Assembly (NCBI RefSeq): GCF_026241515.1
Contig: NZ_JAPHPW010000011.1
Span: 97,323-161,322, forward strand
Direction: 5' to 3'
Source: Vibrio sp. 14G-20
GTDB lineage: Bacteria > Pseudomonadota > Gammaproteobacteria > Enterobacterales > Vibrionaceae
Length of the DNA: 64,000 bases
Part shown: positions 1-9,209 of the stretch, piece after piece
How the letters are laid out: every line of letters starts with the position of its first letter
How positions within the stretch are numbered: position 1 is the first letter of the stretch
Program-made: the position numbers and the translations under genes
The notes under the pieces: generated by a model
Told to the model about the DNA's origin: nothing
The model's input: the letters and a program-made list of their open reading frames with translations, nothing else
The model's database searches: none

Positions 1-1
1 C

Positions 2-193
2 TGCATGTACCAAGAAGTACTGTCTGTTTCACCTGATTTATCCATTATTGAATTAGCAGACATGATGCAGGTTGGAAAACCTAAAGCATACCCTGTGATC
101 GATAATCGAAAACTGGTGGGTATTATCACCAGAACTGATGTTTTGAGAGCAATCGGCAAGAACTTGGAAGAATGCTTCAAACATCAGGTATAG
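2..193 (+). CDS. CBS-domain protein, C-terminal fragment
   Basis: The reading frame is open at the left window edge, so the 5' part of the gene is missing. About 63 residues remain. They read as the second half of a CBS (Bateman) module: a stretch on choosing and recalling a state (SIIELADMMQVGKPKAYPVI) is followed by the typical strand-helix segment LVGIITRTDVLRAIG. CBS pairs bind adenine nucleotides and regulate an attached domain, or act alone. The partner domain cannot be seen, so no specific function is assigned. The gene ends just before a strong rho-independent terminator at 236-260. Confidence 0.75.
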   Translation, partial: CMYQEVLSVSPDLSIIELADMMQVGKPKAYPVIDNRKLVGIITRTDVLRAIGKNLEECFKHQV

Positions 194-235
194 TAGCGTG
201 TTAAGAACGATTATTTTTCTCAATACCCTCAATTG

Positions 236-260
236 AAAAAGGCGCACTCGCGCCTTTTTT
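236..260 (+). terminator. Rho-independent terminator after the CBS gene
   Basis: AAAAAGGCGC, loop actc, GCGCCTTTTTT: a ten-pair stem with a T tract. It lies about 40 bases after the CBS stop codon. Because of the A tract on the left it could also act on the other strand. Confidence 0.9.
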
Positions 261-363
261 CTGTATAGAACTTTTCTTGGTCGATCCTTTCTTTGTGGAT
301 CTCTAGCCGGTTGATTAGTTTATTGGGCGTTAGCTCTTGGGTATTCCAACTTTTGGAGATTTC

Positions 364-1827
364 ATGTCAAATCAAACGGCAAAGTTTGTTGAAGGTTCAA
401 CGATGCGCCACATATTGGTGATGTCGGGAGCTGGCTCTGTCGGTTTGATGGCGTTATTTGTGGTCGATTTACTCGACATGCTGTTTATCAGTATGCTCGG
501 GCAGGTTGAATTGGCTGCTGCGGTAGGCTTTGCTGGTACGCTGACTTTTTTCTCTACCTCCGTTTCGATTGGTACTTCCATTGCCATGGGCGCATTAGTG
601 TCTAAAGCTATCGGTTCAAAGAATCAAGAACACGCTCGAAACCTAAGCACCAGTATCATGCTGACTGCGTTGGTTATCAGTTCGACCGTTACTGCAATCA
701 TGTTCGCTTATATTCCAGAGTTGTTAGCCGCGATAGGCGCAAAAGGGATTGCGGCCGAGCGTGCTGAGGCGTACCTACAGATTTTGCTGCCAAGTGGTCC
801 ATTTTTGGCGTTAGCGATGGCAGCGGGTGCGGGCTTAAGAGCGGCGGGCGATGCGAAACGTTCGATGTGGGCGACTTTGTCAGGCGGCATTGTTAACGCG
901 ATTCTCGATCCGCTGTTTATTTTTGGTTTTGGTTGGAACATCGAAGGGGCGGCTATCGCTTCGGTTATTGCTCGCTTCTCGGTGTTGTTCTTCTCGCTTT
1001 ACCCTCTGATTCGCAGCCATCAATTGGTTGCTCCCCCTTCTTTTGTGCAATGGCGCCTTAATATTCGCCCAATACTAGCGATTGCGTTGCCTGCGATTAT
1101 CACCAATACCGCAACACCGATTGGTAACGCGATTGTGACAACGGGTATCGCACAATATGGTGAGGATTTTGTCGCGGGCTTTGCCGTGATTGGCCGTTTA
1201 ACGCCAGTTTGTTTTGCGGTGATTTTTGCCTTGTCTGGTGCGGTAGGGCCAATCATTGGTCAGAACTTCGGTGCTGAGCGAATGGACAGAGTCAAAGAGA
1301 CGCTGAACAACTCGCTGTTAGTGACCACTGTGTACACCATCGCTGTGTGTATTCTTTTGTACTTCATGCAAGGCTATGTGATTCAAGGCTTTAGCCTGCA
1401 AGGTGATGCGGCCGTTATTGTTGCTGCGTTTTGTACCTATGTGGCGCTGACCTTTACCTTTAACGGTGCACTGTTTGTCGCGAACACTTCGTTCAATAAT
1501 CTAGGTAAGCCTCTTTATTCAACGGCGTTGAACTTAGGTAAGGCGACACTGGGTACTCTGCCATTCGTTTACTTGGGTTCACAATGGTATGGCGCTTTGG
1601 GTGTTATCTATGGTCAAGCTTTGGGTAATGTTCTGTTCGGAATTTTAGGTATCTTGGTGCTTCGACATCATATCGCTGAGCTGATGCAAGGCTCTCTAGT
1701 CGACCCTGTAGAAGATGATGTGTCGATTGTCAGCTTGAACACTCAGCCGTTTTGTTCACATGATGCAGTTCTTATCGATGATGTATCGACGAACCGTGAA
1801 GAGTGTGCGGAGCTTAAATCTCAGTAA
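364..1827 (+). CDS. MATE family multidrug/sodium antiporter
   Basis: An inner-membrane efflux protein of about 487 residues, made of hydrophobic helices in two similar halves as expected for a twelve-helix MATE transporter. MATE pumps export cationic drugs or dyes, or other organic compounds, in exchange for Na+ or H+. I chose the ATG at 364 because GGAG at 355-358 sits five bases before it; an in-frame TTG at 337 would extend the protein by nine residues but has no ribosome binding site. The last 40 or so residues form a polar, acidic tail (VDPVEDDVSIVSLN and onward) that looks lineage-specific. The gene stands alone between a terminator and the metal ATPase. The substrate cannot be told from sequence. 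Confidence 0.9.
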   Translation: MSNQTAKFVEGSTMRHILVMSGAGSVGLMALFVVDLLDMLFISMLGQVELAAAVGFAGTLTFFSTSVSIGTSIAMGALVSKAIGSKNQEHARNLSTSIMLTALVISSTVTAIMFAYIPELLAAIGAKGIAAERAEAYLQILLPSGPFLALAMAAGAGLRAAGDAKRSMWATLSGGIVNAILDPLFIFGFGWNIEGAAIASVIARFSVLFFSLYPLIRSHQLVAPPSFVQWRLNIRPILAIALPAIITNTATPIGNAIVTTGIAQYGEDFVAGFAVIGRLTPVCFAVIFALSGAVGPIIGQNFGAERMDRVKETLNNSLLVTTVYTIAVCILLYFMQGYVIQGFSLQGDAAVIVAAFCTYVALTFTFNGALFVANTSFNNLGKPLYSTALNLGKATLGTLPFVYLGSQWYGALGVIYGQALGNVLFGILGILVLRHHIAELMQGSLVDPVEDDVSIVSLNTQPFCSHDAVLIDDVSTNREECAELKSQ

Positions 1828-1873
1828 GCCATCGGTGCTGACATAATATTATTGTTTTCTTGATAACTTCTTC

Positions 1874-1905
1874 TTGACCTTGGAGTAGCCTCCAAGGTTT
1901 ATACT
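1874..1905 (+). promoter_or_regulatory. MerR-family operator/promoter of the metal ATPase gene
   Basis: -35 TTGACC (1874-1879) and -10 TATACT (1900-1905) are separated by 20 bases, the over-long spacer that MerR-type activators need. The spacer holds a perfect inverted repeat: ACCTTGGAG (1877-1885), centre TAGC, CTCCAAGGT (1890-1898). Spacer length and dyad match promoters of ZntR, CueR, CadR and PbrR regulators. The GGAG/CTCC inner arms resemble ZntR sites more than CueR sites. No merR-type gene lies in this window, so the regulator must be encoded elsewhere. Confidence 0.9.
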
Positions 1906-1980
1906 CATGTTGAACTTAAGGTTATGTTGCTCGTGCGTTAGCAACAACCTCAAGGCTTTTGAGTATTTAGGAGATATTTT

Positions 1981-4338
1981 ATGTGCGCAAAACATGCAGC
2001 GTGCCGCTCAGCAAAAGTGGACGTTCAAACTCAAACGGCAGGAGCCAGTTGCTCTAGCCCTAAAATTTCAAGCATCACAGCAGCAGGTACTTCATCTGGG
2101 TGTTGTAGCTCTTCTGCTGCTCCGTCATCGTCTGGAGATGATTGTTGCAGTTCGTCGGATAGTGGAGAAGAAGACAGTCAGTCCTCAACCTTATCTCTCG
2201 ACGCCCAATTTTCGAAAAGTTGGCTGGTTGCCGGAATGGACTGCCCAGCTTGTGCAAGAAAAATAGAAAATGCGATCAGTAACATTGACGGTGTTATTCA
2301 AGCAAAGGTTCTCTTTGCTACCGAAAAGCTGGTTGTGAAATTCGATAATGAAAGCCTTGCCGACACCATTGAACAGGTCTCTATCAAAACGGGTTTCCCT
2401 CTTAAGGAAGTCGGTTCAAAGAAAGAAAAACAACAACCTGAGACTTTTTGGCAAGCTCATATCCAACCTAATTTGCAGATTGTCGCGATTGCAGTGGCAA
2501 TGCTGTTTGCTGCGCTTCTGAAAAGTACCTCCCCTCAGTTAAGTGAAGGCTTGTTTACGGTAACTTGTCTACTTGGTTTATATCCGGTGGCGAAGAAAGC
2601 GGTTCAGCTGGCACGTTCAGGAACACCGTTTGCTATTGAAACCTTAATGAGTGTTGCCGCGCTGGGTGCTTTGTACCTTGGCGAAACTGTGGAAGCAGCG
2701 ATGGTTCTATTGTTGTTCTTGATTGGTGAGCGCTTAGAAGCCTTTGCTTCATCTAGAGCAAGAAGTGGCGTTCAAGCGCTAATGGCATTGGTACCAGAAA
2801 ACGCAACCAAGATCATCAACGGTGAACGTGTAGAAGTTGCAGTCAGTGAACTGGTTCCTGGTGATGTTATTGAAGTAGCTGCGGGTTCTCGTTTGCCTGC
2901 TGACGGTCAATTGATTACAGACGCAGCAAGCTTTGATGAAAGTGCGTTAACCGGTGAATCTGTTCCTATTGAACATATCGAAGGCAATAGCATCATGGCT
3001 GGCGCTGTGGTGGTCGATAAAGTGGTTCGTATCACCATCACTTCAAAACAAGGTGAGAACGCGATCGACCGTATTCTTCATCTGATTGAAGAAGCTGAAT
3101 CTCGTAAAGCACCACTAGAGCGATTCCTCGATAAGTTCAGCCGTTGGTACACACCGTTAATGATGTTGGTTGCCTTGTTGGTGATCATCACACCTCCATT
3201 GTTGTTTGCTCAACCTTGGGAAACGTGGGTTTATCGTGGCCTAGCCTTATTACTGATTGCTTGTCCTTGTGCATTGGTTATTTCTACGCCAGCAGCGATT
3301 ACCTCTGGTTTAGCAGCAGCAGCAAAACGTGGTGCTTTAATCAAAGGCGGCGCTGCGCTAGAACAGCTTGGAAAAATCCAAACCATTGCATTCGACAAGA
3401 CGGGTACTTTGACAGAAGGCAAGCCTCAGGTTACGGATATTCAGGCTCTATCGGGTTGGCAACAAGATGCGATGCTGCGTGTGGTTGGGGCGATTGAAGT
3501 GGGCTCTACTCATCCATTGGCGCAGTCGCTTGTCGCTAAAGTAAAAGAGCTGAATATTGAGATTCCTGAATCGCACAACAAGAAAGCGTTGATTGGTAGT
3601 GGTGTTGAAGGCGATGTTGATGGTGTTAAGTATCAGGTTCTGTCACCGTCTAAAGTCACGTTCGATCTTGGTGTTGATGTGGTTTCTCAGGTAGAAGCAT
3701 TAGAAGGCGAGGGCAAGACGGTTGTAGTTGCTCTTGAGGTTAAAGAACAAGAAGAATCAACAGAGCGAGCTACGACGGTGATTGGTCTGATTGCTTGGCA
3801 AGATACGTTACGCAGTGACGCTAAGCTTGCGATTGAACGACTCAATGACTTGGGTATTCAATCTATCATGCTGACTGGCGATAACCCGCGAAGTGCGGCA
3901 GCGATCAGTCGCAAGATTGGTATGCAGTACAAGGCAAGCCTATTGCCAAGCGACAAGGTATCTTACGTTGAGGAGTTGTCTCAACAGTCGCACGTGGCGA
4001 TGGTCGGCGATGGTATCAATGACGCGCCAGCGATGAAAACCGCTAACGTAGGTATCGCAATGGGCGGAGGGACTGATGTCGCCTTAGAAACGGCTGACTC
4101 AGCACTGACTCATAACCGCTTAACGGAACTGCCAGCGATGATTGAGCTATCGCAAGCGACCATGAATAACATCCGTCAAAACGTCGCACTCGCACTCGGT
4201 TTGAAAGGCGTGTTCTTGGTGACAAGCTTGTTCGGTATTACTGGCCTGTGGGTTGCAGTGTTGGCCGATAGTGGTGCAACGGCATTGGTGACATTGAACG
4301 CATTGCGTCTGCTTCGATTCAAATCTAAAGCGGATTAA
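1981..4338 (+). CDS. zntA: P1B-type heavy-metal-translocating ATPase (ZntA-like)
   Basis: This pump exports Zn(II), Cd(II) or Pb(II) across the inner membrane using ATP. The 785 residues show, in order: a Cys/Ser-rich N-terminal stretch (Cys 2, 8, 24, 41, 42, 55, 56), one HMA domain with GMDCPAC at 85-91, membrane helices, an actuator domain with TGES, the transmembrane metal-binding CPC at 428-430, the phosphorylated Asp in DKTGT at about 472, an HP motif in the nucleotide domain, and GDGIND at about 676-681. The CPC motif and single HMA domain fit the P1B-2 (ZntA) class. A MerR-type promoter precedes it and a terminator follows it, so it is probably monocistronic and metal-induced. Metal choice between Zn, Cd and Pb is inferred. 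Confidence 0.92.
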   Translation: MCAKHAACRSAKVDVQTQTAGASCSSPKISSITAAGTSSGCCSSSAAPSSSGDDCCSSSDSGEEDSQSSTLSLDAQFSKSWLVAGMDCPACARKIENAISNIDGVIQAKVLFATEKLVVKFDNESLADTIEQVSIKTGFPLKEVGSKKEKQQPETFWQAHIQPNLQIVAIAVAMLFAALLKSTSPQLSEGLFTVTCLLGLYPVAKKAVQLARSGTPFAIETLMSVAALGALYLGETVEAAMVLLLFLIGERLEAFASSRARSGVQALMALVPENATKIINGERVEVAVSELVPGDVIEVAAGSRLPADGQLITDAASFDESALTGESVPIEHIEGNSIMAGAVVVDKVVRITITSKQGENAIDRILHLIEEAESRKAPLERFLDKFSRWYTPLMMLVALLVIITPPLLFAQPWETWVYRGLALLLIACPCALVISTPAAITSGLAAAAKRGALIKGGAALEQLGKIQTIAFDKTGTLTEGKPQVTDIQALSGWQQDAMLRVVGAIEVGSTHPLAQSLVAKVKELNIEIPESHNKKALIGSGVEGDVDGVKYQVLSPSKVTFDLGVDVVSQVEALEGEGKTVVVALEVKEQEESTERATTVIGLIAWQDTLRSDAKLAIERLNDLGIQSIMLTGDNPRSAAAISRKIGMQYKASLLPSDKVSYVEELSQQSHVAMVGDGINDAPAMKTANVGIAMGGGTDVALETADSALTHNRLTELPAMIELSQATMNNIRQNVALALGLKGVFLVTSLFGITGLWVAVLADSGATALVTLNALRLLRFKSKAD

Positions 4339-4373
4339 ATCGAGCTCATCAACATAGAGCATTCTTAATATAT

Positions 4374-4412
4374 AAAGCGCTTTTAGCGGTAATACGTTAA
4401 AGGCGCTTTTTG
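4374..4412 (+). terminator. Terminator after zntA
   Basis: AAAGCGC (4374-4380) pairs with GCGCTTT across an imperfect inner stem, followed by a T tract, 36 bases after the zntA stop codon. Confidence 0.75.
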
Positions 4413-4505
4413 TCTCATTAGTATGCAACACAGGCGTATTGATTGCTTATTTTTGTGATGCCAATCGGTTTTTCGTGAAACTTGAAATCTTGTTGCGATC
4501 ATTCG

Positions 4506-4521
4506 TGTGACGGGTGTCACT
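4506..4521 (+). promoter_or_regulatory. Putative CRP site upstream of udp
   Basis: TGTGA-cgggtg-TCACT is close to the CRP consensus TGTGA-N6-TCACA. It lies about 100 bases before the udp start codon. In E. coli udp is controlled by CRP and CytR, so a CRP site is expected here. A CytR half-site could not be identified with confidence. Confidence 0.6.
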
Positions 4522-4621
4522 TCATTTTGTGGTGAGCTTGGTTAGAGTGTGTTCGTACCCCACGAATTTACTATGAGCTTAAATAAGGGTAAAAAGCCCA
4601 ATAAGCCAAAAGGAGCGAACT

Positions 4622-5380
4622 ATGTCTCAAGCTGTTTTCCATTTAGGTGTTACTGAAGCAGATCTTAACGGTGCTACTCTTGCGATCATCCCTGGTGATC
4701 CTGCTCGTGTACAAAAAATTGCAGAAGAGATGGAGAATCCAGTATTTCTTGCTAGCCATCGTGAATACACACTTTACCGCGCAGAACTAGACGGCAAGCC
4801 AGTTGTTGTATGTTCTACAGGTATCGGTGGTCCTTCTACTTCTATCGCTGTAGAAGAACTAGCTCAACTGGGTGTTCGCACTTTCCTTCGTGTTGGTACT
4901 ACTGGTGCTATCCAACCACACGTAAACGTTGGCGACATGATCGTTTCTACAGGTTCTGTTCGTTTAGACGGCGCTAGCCTGCACTTTGCTCCAATGGAGT
5001 TCCCAGCCGTTGCTGACTTCGAAGTAGCAACAGCAATGAAAGCGGCAGTTGACGAATCAGGTGCAACAGTTCACATGGGTGTAACGGCATCAAGTGATAC
5101 GTTCTACCCAGGTCAAGAACGTTACGACACGTTCTCTGGTCGTGTTGTTAAGCGCTTCCAAGGTTCTATGCAAGAATGGCAAGACATGGGCGTTCTAAAC
5201 TTCGAGATGGAATCTGCAACACTACTAACAATGTGTGCAAGTTCTGGTCTGAAAGCAGGTTGTGTTGCTGGTGTAATCATCAACCGTACTCAAAAAGAGA
5301 CGCCTGATCACGACACTCTAAAAGTAACGGAAGCGCGCTCAATCAAAGTGGTTGTAGAAGCTGCTCGTAAAATGCTTTAA
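4622..5380 (+). CDS. udp: Uridine phosphorylase
   Basis: Cytoplasmic nucleoside salvage enzyme: uridine plus phosphate gives uracil and ribose 1-phosphate. Its 252 residues are close to the E. coli enzyme (253). The phosphate-binding loop GDPARV is at 25-30. RVGTTGAIQ and the late substrate-binding stretch [12 protein letters not shown] are typical of the hexameric NP-I family. An AGGAG ribosome binding site lies just before the ATG. Codon use looks strongly biased, as in highly expressed genes. It is a single gene, with a CRP-like site upstream and a strong terminator after. Confidence 0.96.
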   Translation: MSQAVFHLGVTEADLNGATLAIIPGDPARVQKIAEEMENPVFLASHREYTLYRAELDGKPVVVCSTGIGGPSTSIAVEELAQLGVRTFLRVGTTGAIQPHVNVGDMIVSTGSVRLDGASLHFAPMEFPAVADFEVATAMKAAVDESGATVHMGVTASSDTFYPGQERYDTFSGRVVKRFQGSMQEWQDMGVLNFEMESATLLTMCASSGLKAGCVAGVIINRTQKETPDHDTLKVTEARSIKVVVEAARKML

Positions 5381-5422
5381 GTATTAAAGTGCTTTTAGTC
5401 TTCAAGTGACATTAAATTTTGA

Positions 5423-5456
5423 AAATGGCCGCATCGAATGATGCGGCCATTTTTTT
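5423..5456 (+). terminator. Terminator after udp
   Basis: AAATGGCCGCATC (5423-5435), loop gaat, GATGCGGCCATTT (5440-5452), then T residues: a perfect 13-pair stem. Confidence 0.93.
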
Positions 5457-5495
5457 GTGCCGTCTGAAAGTAATCAATAGAGAAAACAGACAACA

Positions 5496-5531
5496 AAAAA
5501 GGCGAGTGACTTAATCGTCATTCGCCTTTTT
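5496..5531 (-). terminator. Terminator of the CARF-nuclease gene (probably bidirectional)
   Basis: AAAAAGGCGAgTGAC (5496-5510) pairs with GTCAtTCGCCTTTTT (5517-5531) around a six-base loop. Both flanks carry the A/T tracts of a two-way terminator. It ends the minus-strand gene that starts at 6743 and backs up the udp terminator. Confidence 0.85.
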
Positions 5532-5576
5532 AACAATCTGCTTAAGAGCATTGAGCTCTCATGAGTTTATTTGATT

Positions 5577-6743
5577 TTAGTACTCTAGGTCTTCGCTACC
5601 ACCCGCAGCCGTAAACCATGCCGTTAGGTGTGTTTTAAGATCTTTTAATTCGTCAGGGCCAATCAATGCAAGGCCAAGATCTTCTGCTCGTGTGATGTCG
5701 TTATGACGAAGAGGGCGGAAGCTCACCAGCATGGCACGTGCTTGTAGACCACCTAGCAGGTCTCTAAGCGATTCCAGTTTGTACAAGGTGTCATCACCAT
5801 CATCACGCATGCCTTTGGTCTTACATTCGATGATGTGCAGCTTATTGTTCACCACAGAGGCAACATCAAGCTCATTACGAACCTCACGTTCGCCCAGTTG
5901 ACGGTATACCTGAACATTCAAAGAACGGTCTTGAATGGTCGGCATGTCGTCTTGGATTTGTTTAACTGTGCTGTGAACCAATGTTTCAAGCCATTCACCG
6001 TTTGAGAAGCGGCGTGCGTCTTCATTGGCAAAGGTCAAAATACCGTTGTCGTAAGTCGCAATTTTAGCTTCAACCAAATCGCTCAGCAGCATGTTGAGCT
6101 CGCGATAGCCTTGTTGCTTCTCAGATAGCCCTACATCAAGTTTTTGTTCTTTACGGCATGTCGTTGCTAGGTAGTTCAATGTCGCAAGGCCAGGGCCGAG
6201 TTCTAGTGCATTACTTGCCCAACGTTCACCCAGTTCATAAAGTTTCTGATCCAGTTGCGGAGACAGCTGAACATCGCTGAATTCACCGCGAGCACCGAAC
6301 ACAGTCAGGTAGTCGTCGATAGTGATACGGTCTTGAACCTGTGCATCTTCTTTACCATTCGGGTACAACCAGCAAAGCTTGTCGCTATTTGGTTCAACCA
6401 CGAAGATTGGCCAGTGGTAAGTACGGAATACTTCGTACACAGAAAGTAGGCGGTGACGAAGGCCACAACTTGCGTTGAGCTTCACTTCTTGACCTCGTGC
6501 TTTGAGGTCTTCGGCAAGGGTTTGGATAGATTCTTTAATGACGGACGTATTTACGATGGTCGGAATTTCGAAAAACTCACTCGTAATGTCGCGCTTCTGC
6601 AAAACGCTGTCTAAACGTTTGTACATACTTACTTGATTTTTGTCGCCGATAAACACGATGTGAGTGCTGACCGTTCGGTTATCAAGTAATGGGGTGAGCA
6701 AGCGAATGGGGTCTTGATCGATAATGCCAACATGAACAGCCAT
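5577..6743 (-). CDS. CARF domain plus PD-(D/E)XK nuclease protein (DUF1887, VC1899-like)
   Basis: The 388 residues have the layout of the Card1/Can2 family: an N-terminal Rossmann-like CARF domain (about 1-150), a linker/winged-helix region (about 160-245), and a C-terminal restriction-like nuclease. The nuclease signature is visible: acidic GEWLE at 249-253, NELD at 290-293 and IECK at 305-308. In type III CRISPR systems, relatives are switched on by cyclic oligoadenylate and cut nucleic acid. No CRISPR array or cas gene is in the window. The usual CARF ligand-loop motif (NxTGGTK-like) is here NASCGLR at 90-96, so a different ligand is possible. From memory, V. cholerae VC1899 is the close relative and also sits beside a chemotaxis gene. 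AAGGAA precedes the ATG. The cellular role is unknown. Confidence 0.85.
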   Translation of the reverse strand: MAVHVGIIDQDPIRLLTPLLDNRTVSTHIVFIGDKNQVSMYKRLDSVLQKRDITSEFFEIPTIVNTSVIKESIQTLAEDLKARGQEVKLNASCGLRHRLLSVYEVFRTYHWPIFVVEPNSDKLCWLYPNGKEDAQVQDRITIDDYLTVFGARGEFSDVQLSPQLDQKLYELGERWASNALELGPGLATLNYLATTCRKEQKLDVGLSEKQQGYRELNMLLSDLVEAKIATYDNGILTFANEDARRFSNGEWLETLVHSTVKQIQDDMPTIQDRSLNVQVYRQLGEREVRNELDVASVVNNKLHIIECKTKGMRDDGDDTLYKLESLRDLLGGLQARAMLVSFRPLRHNDITRAEDLGLALIGPDELKDLKTHLTAWFTAAGGSEDLEY

Positions 6744-6829
6744 ATAAATTCCTTAATAGCGGCTCGCTCATAAAGGTGAAAGAAAAAAACGGGAAGCAGC
6801 AAGCCTTAATAATCATATAATGACAAAGC

Positions 6830-6868
6830 TCATAAAAAACAAGGGCAACCCTTGATAAAAGTTGCCCT
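6830..6868 (-). terminator. Terminator of the chemotaxis receptor gene
   Basis: On the minus strand AGGGCAAC and GTTGCCCT (6861-6868 and 6842-6849) form an eight-pair stem followed by a T-rich run, about 75 bases after the stop codon. Confidence 0.8.
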
Positions 6869-6941
6869 AGCTCAATTAGTTACCACTATTGGGTAAGAAG
6901 TCTCAACAATCTCACTAAATATCTATCGATTCTTCATTTAT

Positions 6942-8933
6942 CTATAGTTTGAATTGATGTACTAAATCACCTTGCTGATTCGCCAGAATTGTTAGGTTTT
7001 GGCTTGCCTCCGCAATTGAAGACATCGCTTGGTAACTCTTATCTGCGATGTGGTTGATGTCTTCGATGTTGCGTGCGATATCACCAGACGTTTCACTCTG
7101 CTCAGCGGCTGCTTGAGAGATGTGTGTACTCATGTGGCTAATCTCTAGAATCAAGGCTTGGATCTCTTCCATCGCGCTGTTTGCACTTGAAGCTTGTTGA
7201 ACCGACATGTCCATATCGCTCATACAGCTTTCAATTACGTTACTTGCAGTTTTCGAGCTTGATTGTAGGTTGCTGATCATGGTCTCGATTTCAGAGGTTG
7301 ATTGAGTGGTCTTTTGCGCTAGCACTCGGACTTCATCGGCAACGACTGCAAAACCACGACCTTGTTCACCAGCCCGCGCTGCTTCGATTGCCGCATTAAG
7401 TGCAAGTAGGTTGGTTTGTTCAGCAATGCCACGAATTACGTCAAGGATTGAACCAATTTGACTACTCATCTGTTGTAGCTCGCCTACAGCACCCACTGAT
7501 TCAGTAAGGCGAACCTCAAGCTGATTAATGGTACTGATGTTGGTGTTCATGATCTGACGTCCAGATTCAGAAGCCGATTCTACTTGTTGAACCATGGTGA
7601 GTGAGCTTTGCGCGCTGTTCGCCACCTCTTGCACAGAATGAGACATCTCTGTCATTGCGGTTGCAACGGTTGCCGTTTGTTCGCGTTGGCTGTTCAGTTG
7701 AGCCTGCGTTTCAGAAGATGTCTTCTGGTTTACGCTTGCCGTCTTAGTTAAGTCATCTGAAGCGTCATTCAGTTTGACGAGAATATTACGTAGATTGTCG
7801 GCCAAGGTGTTGATGTGACGGCTCACACGGCTGAATTCGTTGTCGTAGCGAATATCGATACGCTGAGTCATATCGCCTTCAGTTAGGCCTTCTAATGTTC
7901 CTAGAATACGAGTTAATGGCTCTCTTACACTGTGTGCAATGTGGTAACCAATTGCGGCTGCGAATACGGTGACAACAATACCAATTGCAATTGCGTTGAA
8001 TAGGCCTTTGTCGTAAATGCTGCTCGCGTCTGCCAGTGAAGCGTTAAGTTGTTGTTCTGCGGTTACGTTGAATGAATCTAATACCGCCATAGCTTGGTCT
8101 ACTTCGACTGCAAGGTTGGCGATGTTCACATACAGCGCTTGTTTCGCTTGTAGATAGTTGTTGTGTTTGTCTAACACGCCGCCTTTTTGGCCAACGTCTT
8201 TGGTGAATTTTTGAACCGATTCATCGAAGACGTTTTTAAGAGCAGGCAGCTGTGTCGCCAAGCCCCGGTATGCGTAGTTTAGGTGAGTCACGGCCTTCTT
8301 GTTTTGGTTAACGGCTTTCTGTACGAAGGCAACATCAGAGCTTGCTAGTGCATCTGAAGTGATTACCTCTGCGTCTTGCAGTTTGATGAAGTAGCTCTTC
8401 GCCATTACTTTTACAGAGATACTTTTTTGGTCAGCAACGTACTCTTTCATGCCAACCGTTAATTCTGAATGTAGGCGTTGGAAGTCACGTGATGCTTTTT
8501 GTACTTGTTCTTGTGCTTCAAACATCGCGACGTAGTTGTTCATCGCTTCGTCTGCTTCTGTAAAGTAGCGTTCTTCCATCGCTCGCAGTTGTGCGATGCG
8601 TTCGATGAGTGTGGCGTCGTTCTGGCTTGCCGCTTCTAGATTGCTTAGAACTTCAGAAAAAGAGTTTTGTGATGCAGCAAACTCTGTGCGCATTGCAGAC
8701 ATGCGTTCAGCGTTTTGTGTAGTTAAGAAGTCTTTGAATGACTTGTCAGCAGAGAGCAATTGAACACTTGTTTGATTTGAAAGCGCAACAAGCGGTAATG
8801 AGGTTTCTGAGACACTCTCAAAATTGCTGTGTATCTGATTCATGCTGTTCATCATGATGGTTATCGTGACTGCGAACATGATGATGATCAGTGCGAAACC
8901 AGCGTACATACGCTTGATCACAGATCCCTTCAT
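6942..8933 (-). CDS. Methyl-accepting chemotaxis protein
   Basis: A transmembrane chemoreceptor of 663 residues that signals to CheA/CheW and the flagellar motor. It has one N-terminal membrane helix (about 12-30), a long helical sensor region of nearly 280 residues, a second membrane helix (about 312-335), a HAMP domain (about 336-388) and a cytoplasmic signalling domain. The hairpin-tip signature [19 protein letters not shown] is near 497-520. The sensor has the all-helical look of 4HB/HBM-type binding modules; the ligand cannot be told. The C-terminus ends LVHQFKL, without the NWETF-type tail that recruits CheR/CheB. GGGAGA precedes the ATG. It is monocistronic, next to the CARF-nuclease gene. 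Confidence 0.95.
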   Translation of the reverse strand: MKGSVIKRMYAGFALIIIMFAVTITIMMNSMNQIHSNFESVSETSLPLVALSNQTSVQLLSADKSFKDFLTTQNAERMSAMRTEFAASQNSFSEVLSNLEAASQNDATLIERIAQLRAMEERYFTEADEAMNNYVAMFEAQEQVQKASRDFQRLHSELTVGMKEYVADQKSISVKVMAKSYFIKLQDAEVITSDALASSDVAFVQKAVNQNKKAVTHLNYAYRGLATQLPALKNVFDESVQKFTKDVGQKGGVLDKHNNYLQAKQALYVNIANLAVEVDQAMAVLDSFNVTAEQQLNASLADASSIYDKGLFNAIAIGIVVTVFAAAIGYHIAHSVREPLTRILGTLEGLTEGDMTQRIDIRYDNEFSRVSRHINTLADNLRNILVKLNDASDDLTKTASVNQKTSSETQAQLNSQREQTATVATAMTEMSHSVQEVANSAQSSLTMVQQVESASESGRQIMNTNISTINQLEVRLTESVGAVGELQQMSSQIGSILDVIRGIAEQTNLLALNAAIEAARAGEQGRGFAVVADEVRVLAQKTTQSTSEIETMISNLQSSSKTASNVIESCMSDMDMSVQQASSANSAMEEIQALILEISHMSTHISQAAAEQSETSGDIARNIEDINHIADKSYQAMSSIAEASQNLTILANQQGDLVHQFKL

Positions 8934-9209
8934 GGCTTTCTCCCTAATAAAAATGCAGACCTAATGTCAGGTCAAAGTAAAACTAACAAAATTGTCAGCA
9001 TTCTATTGAGCTCCGCTTACGCATTTTATGACGCATACGGCAAAAATAACCCTCAGTTATAATCAACATGCCATTCTTGAGAGCTAACACTGGTTTTCTT
9101 TGATTTGAACGGTGTTTTTTATTATGCTTTAAAGCGGATTTATTGTGGTTTGTTGCGGCATAGCGCATACTCAAAACATTAAAAAGTAAATGTTTTATCG
9201 GAGAAAAAC

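Noticed and set aside
1907..2266. A plus-strand frame of 119 codons overlapping the start of zntA
   Set aside because: It is out of frame with the clear ATPase, and its start lies at the metal-controlled promoter. The Cys/Ser repeats create the open frame.
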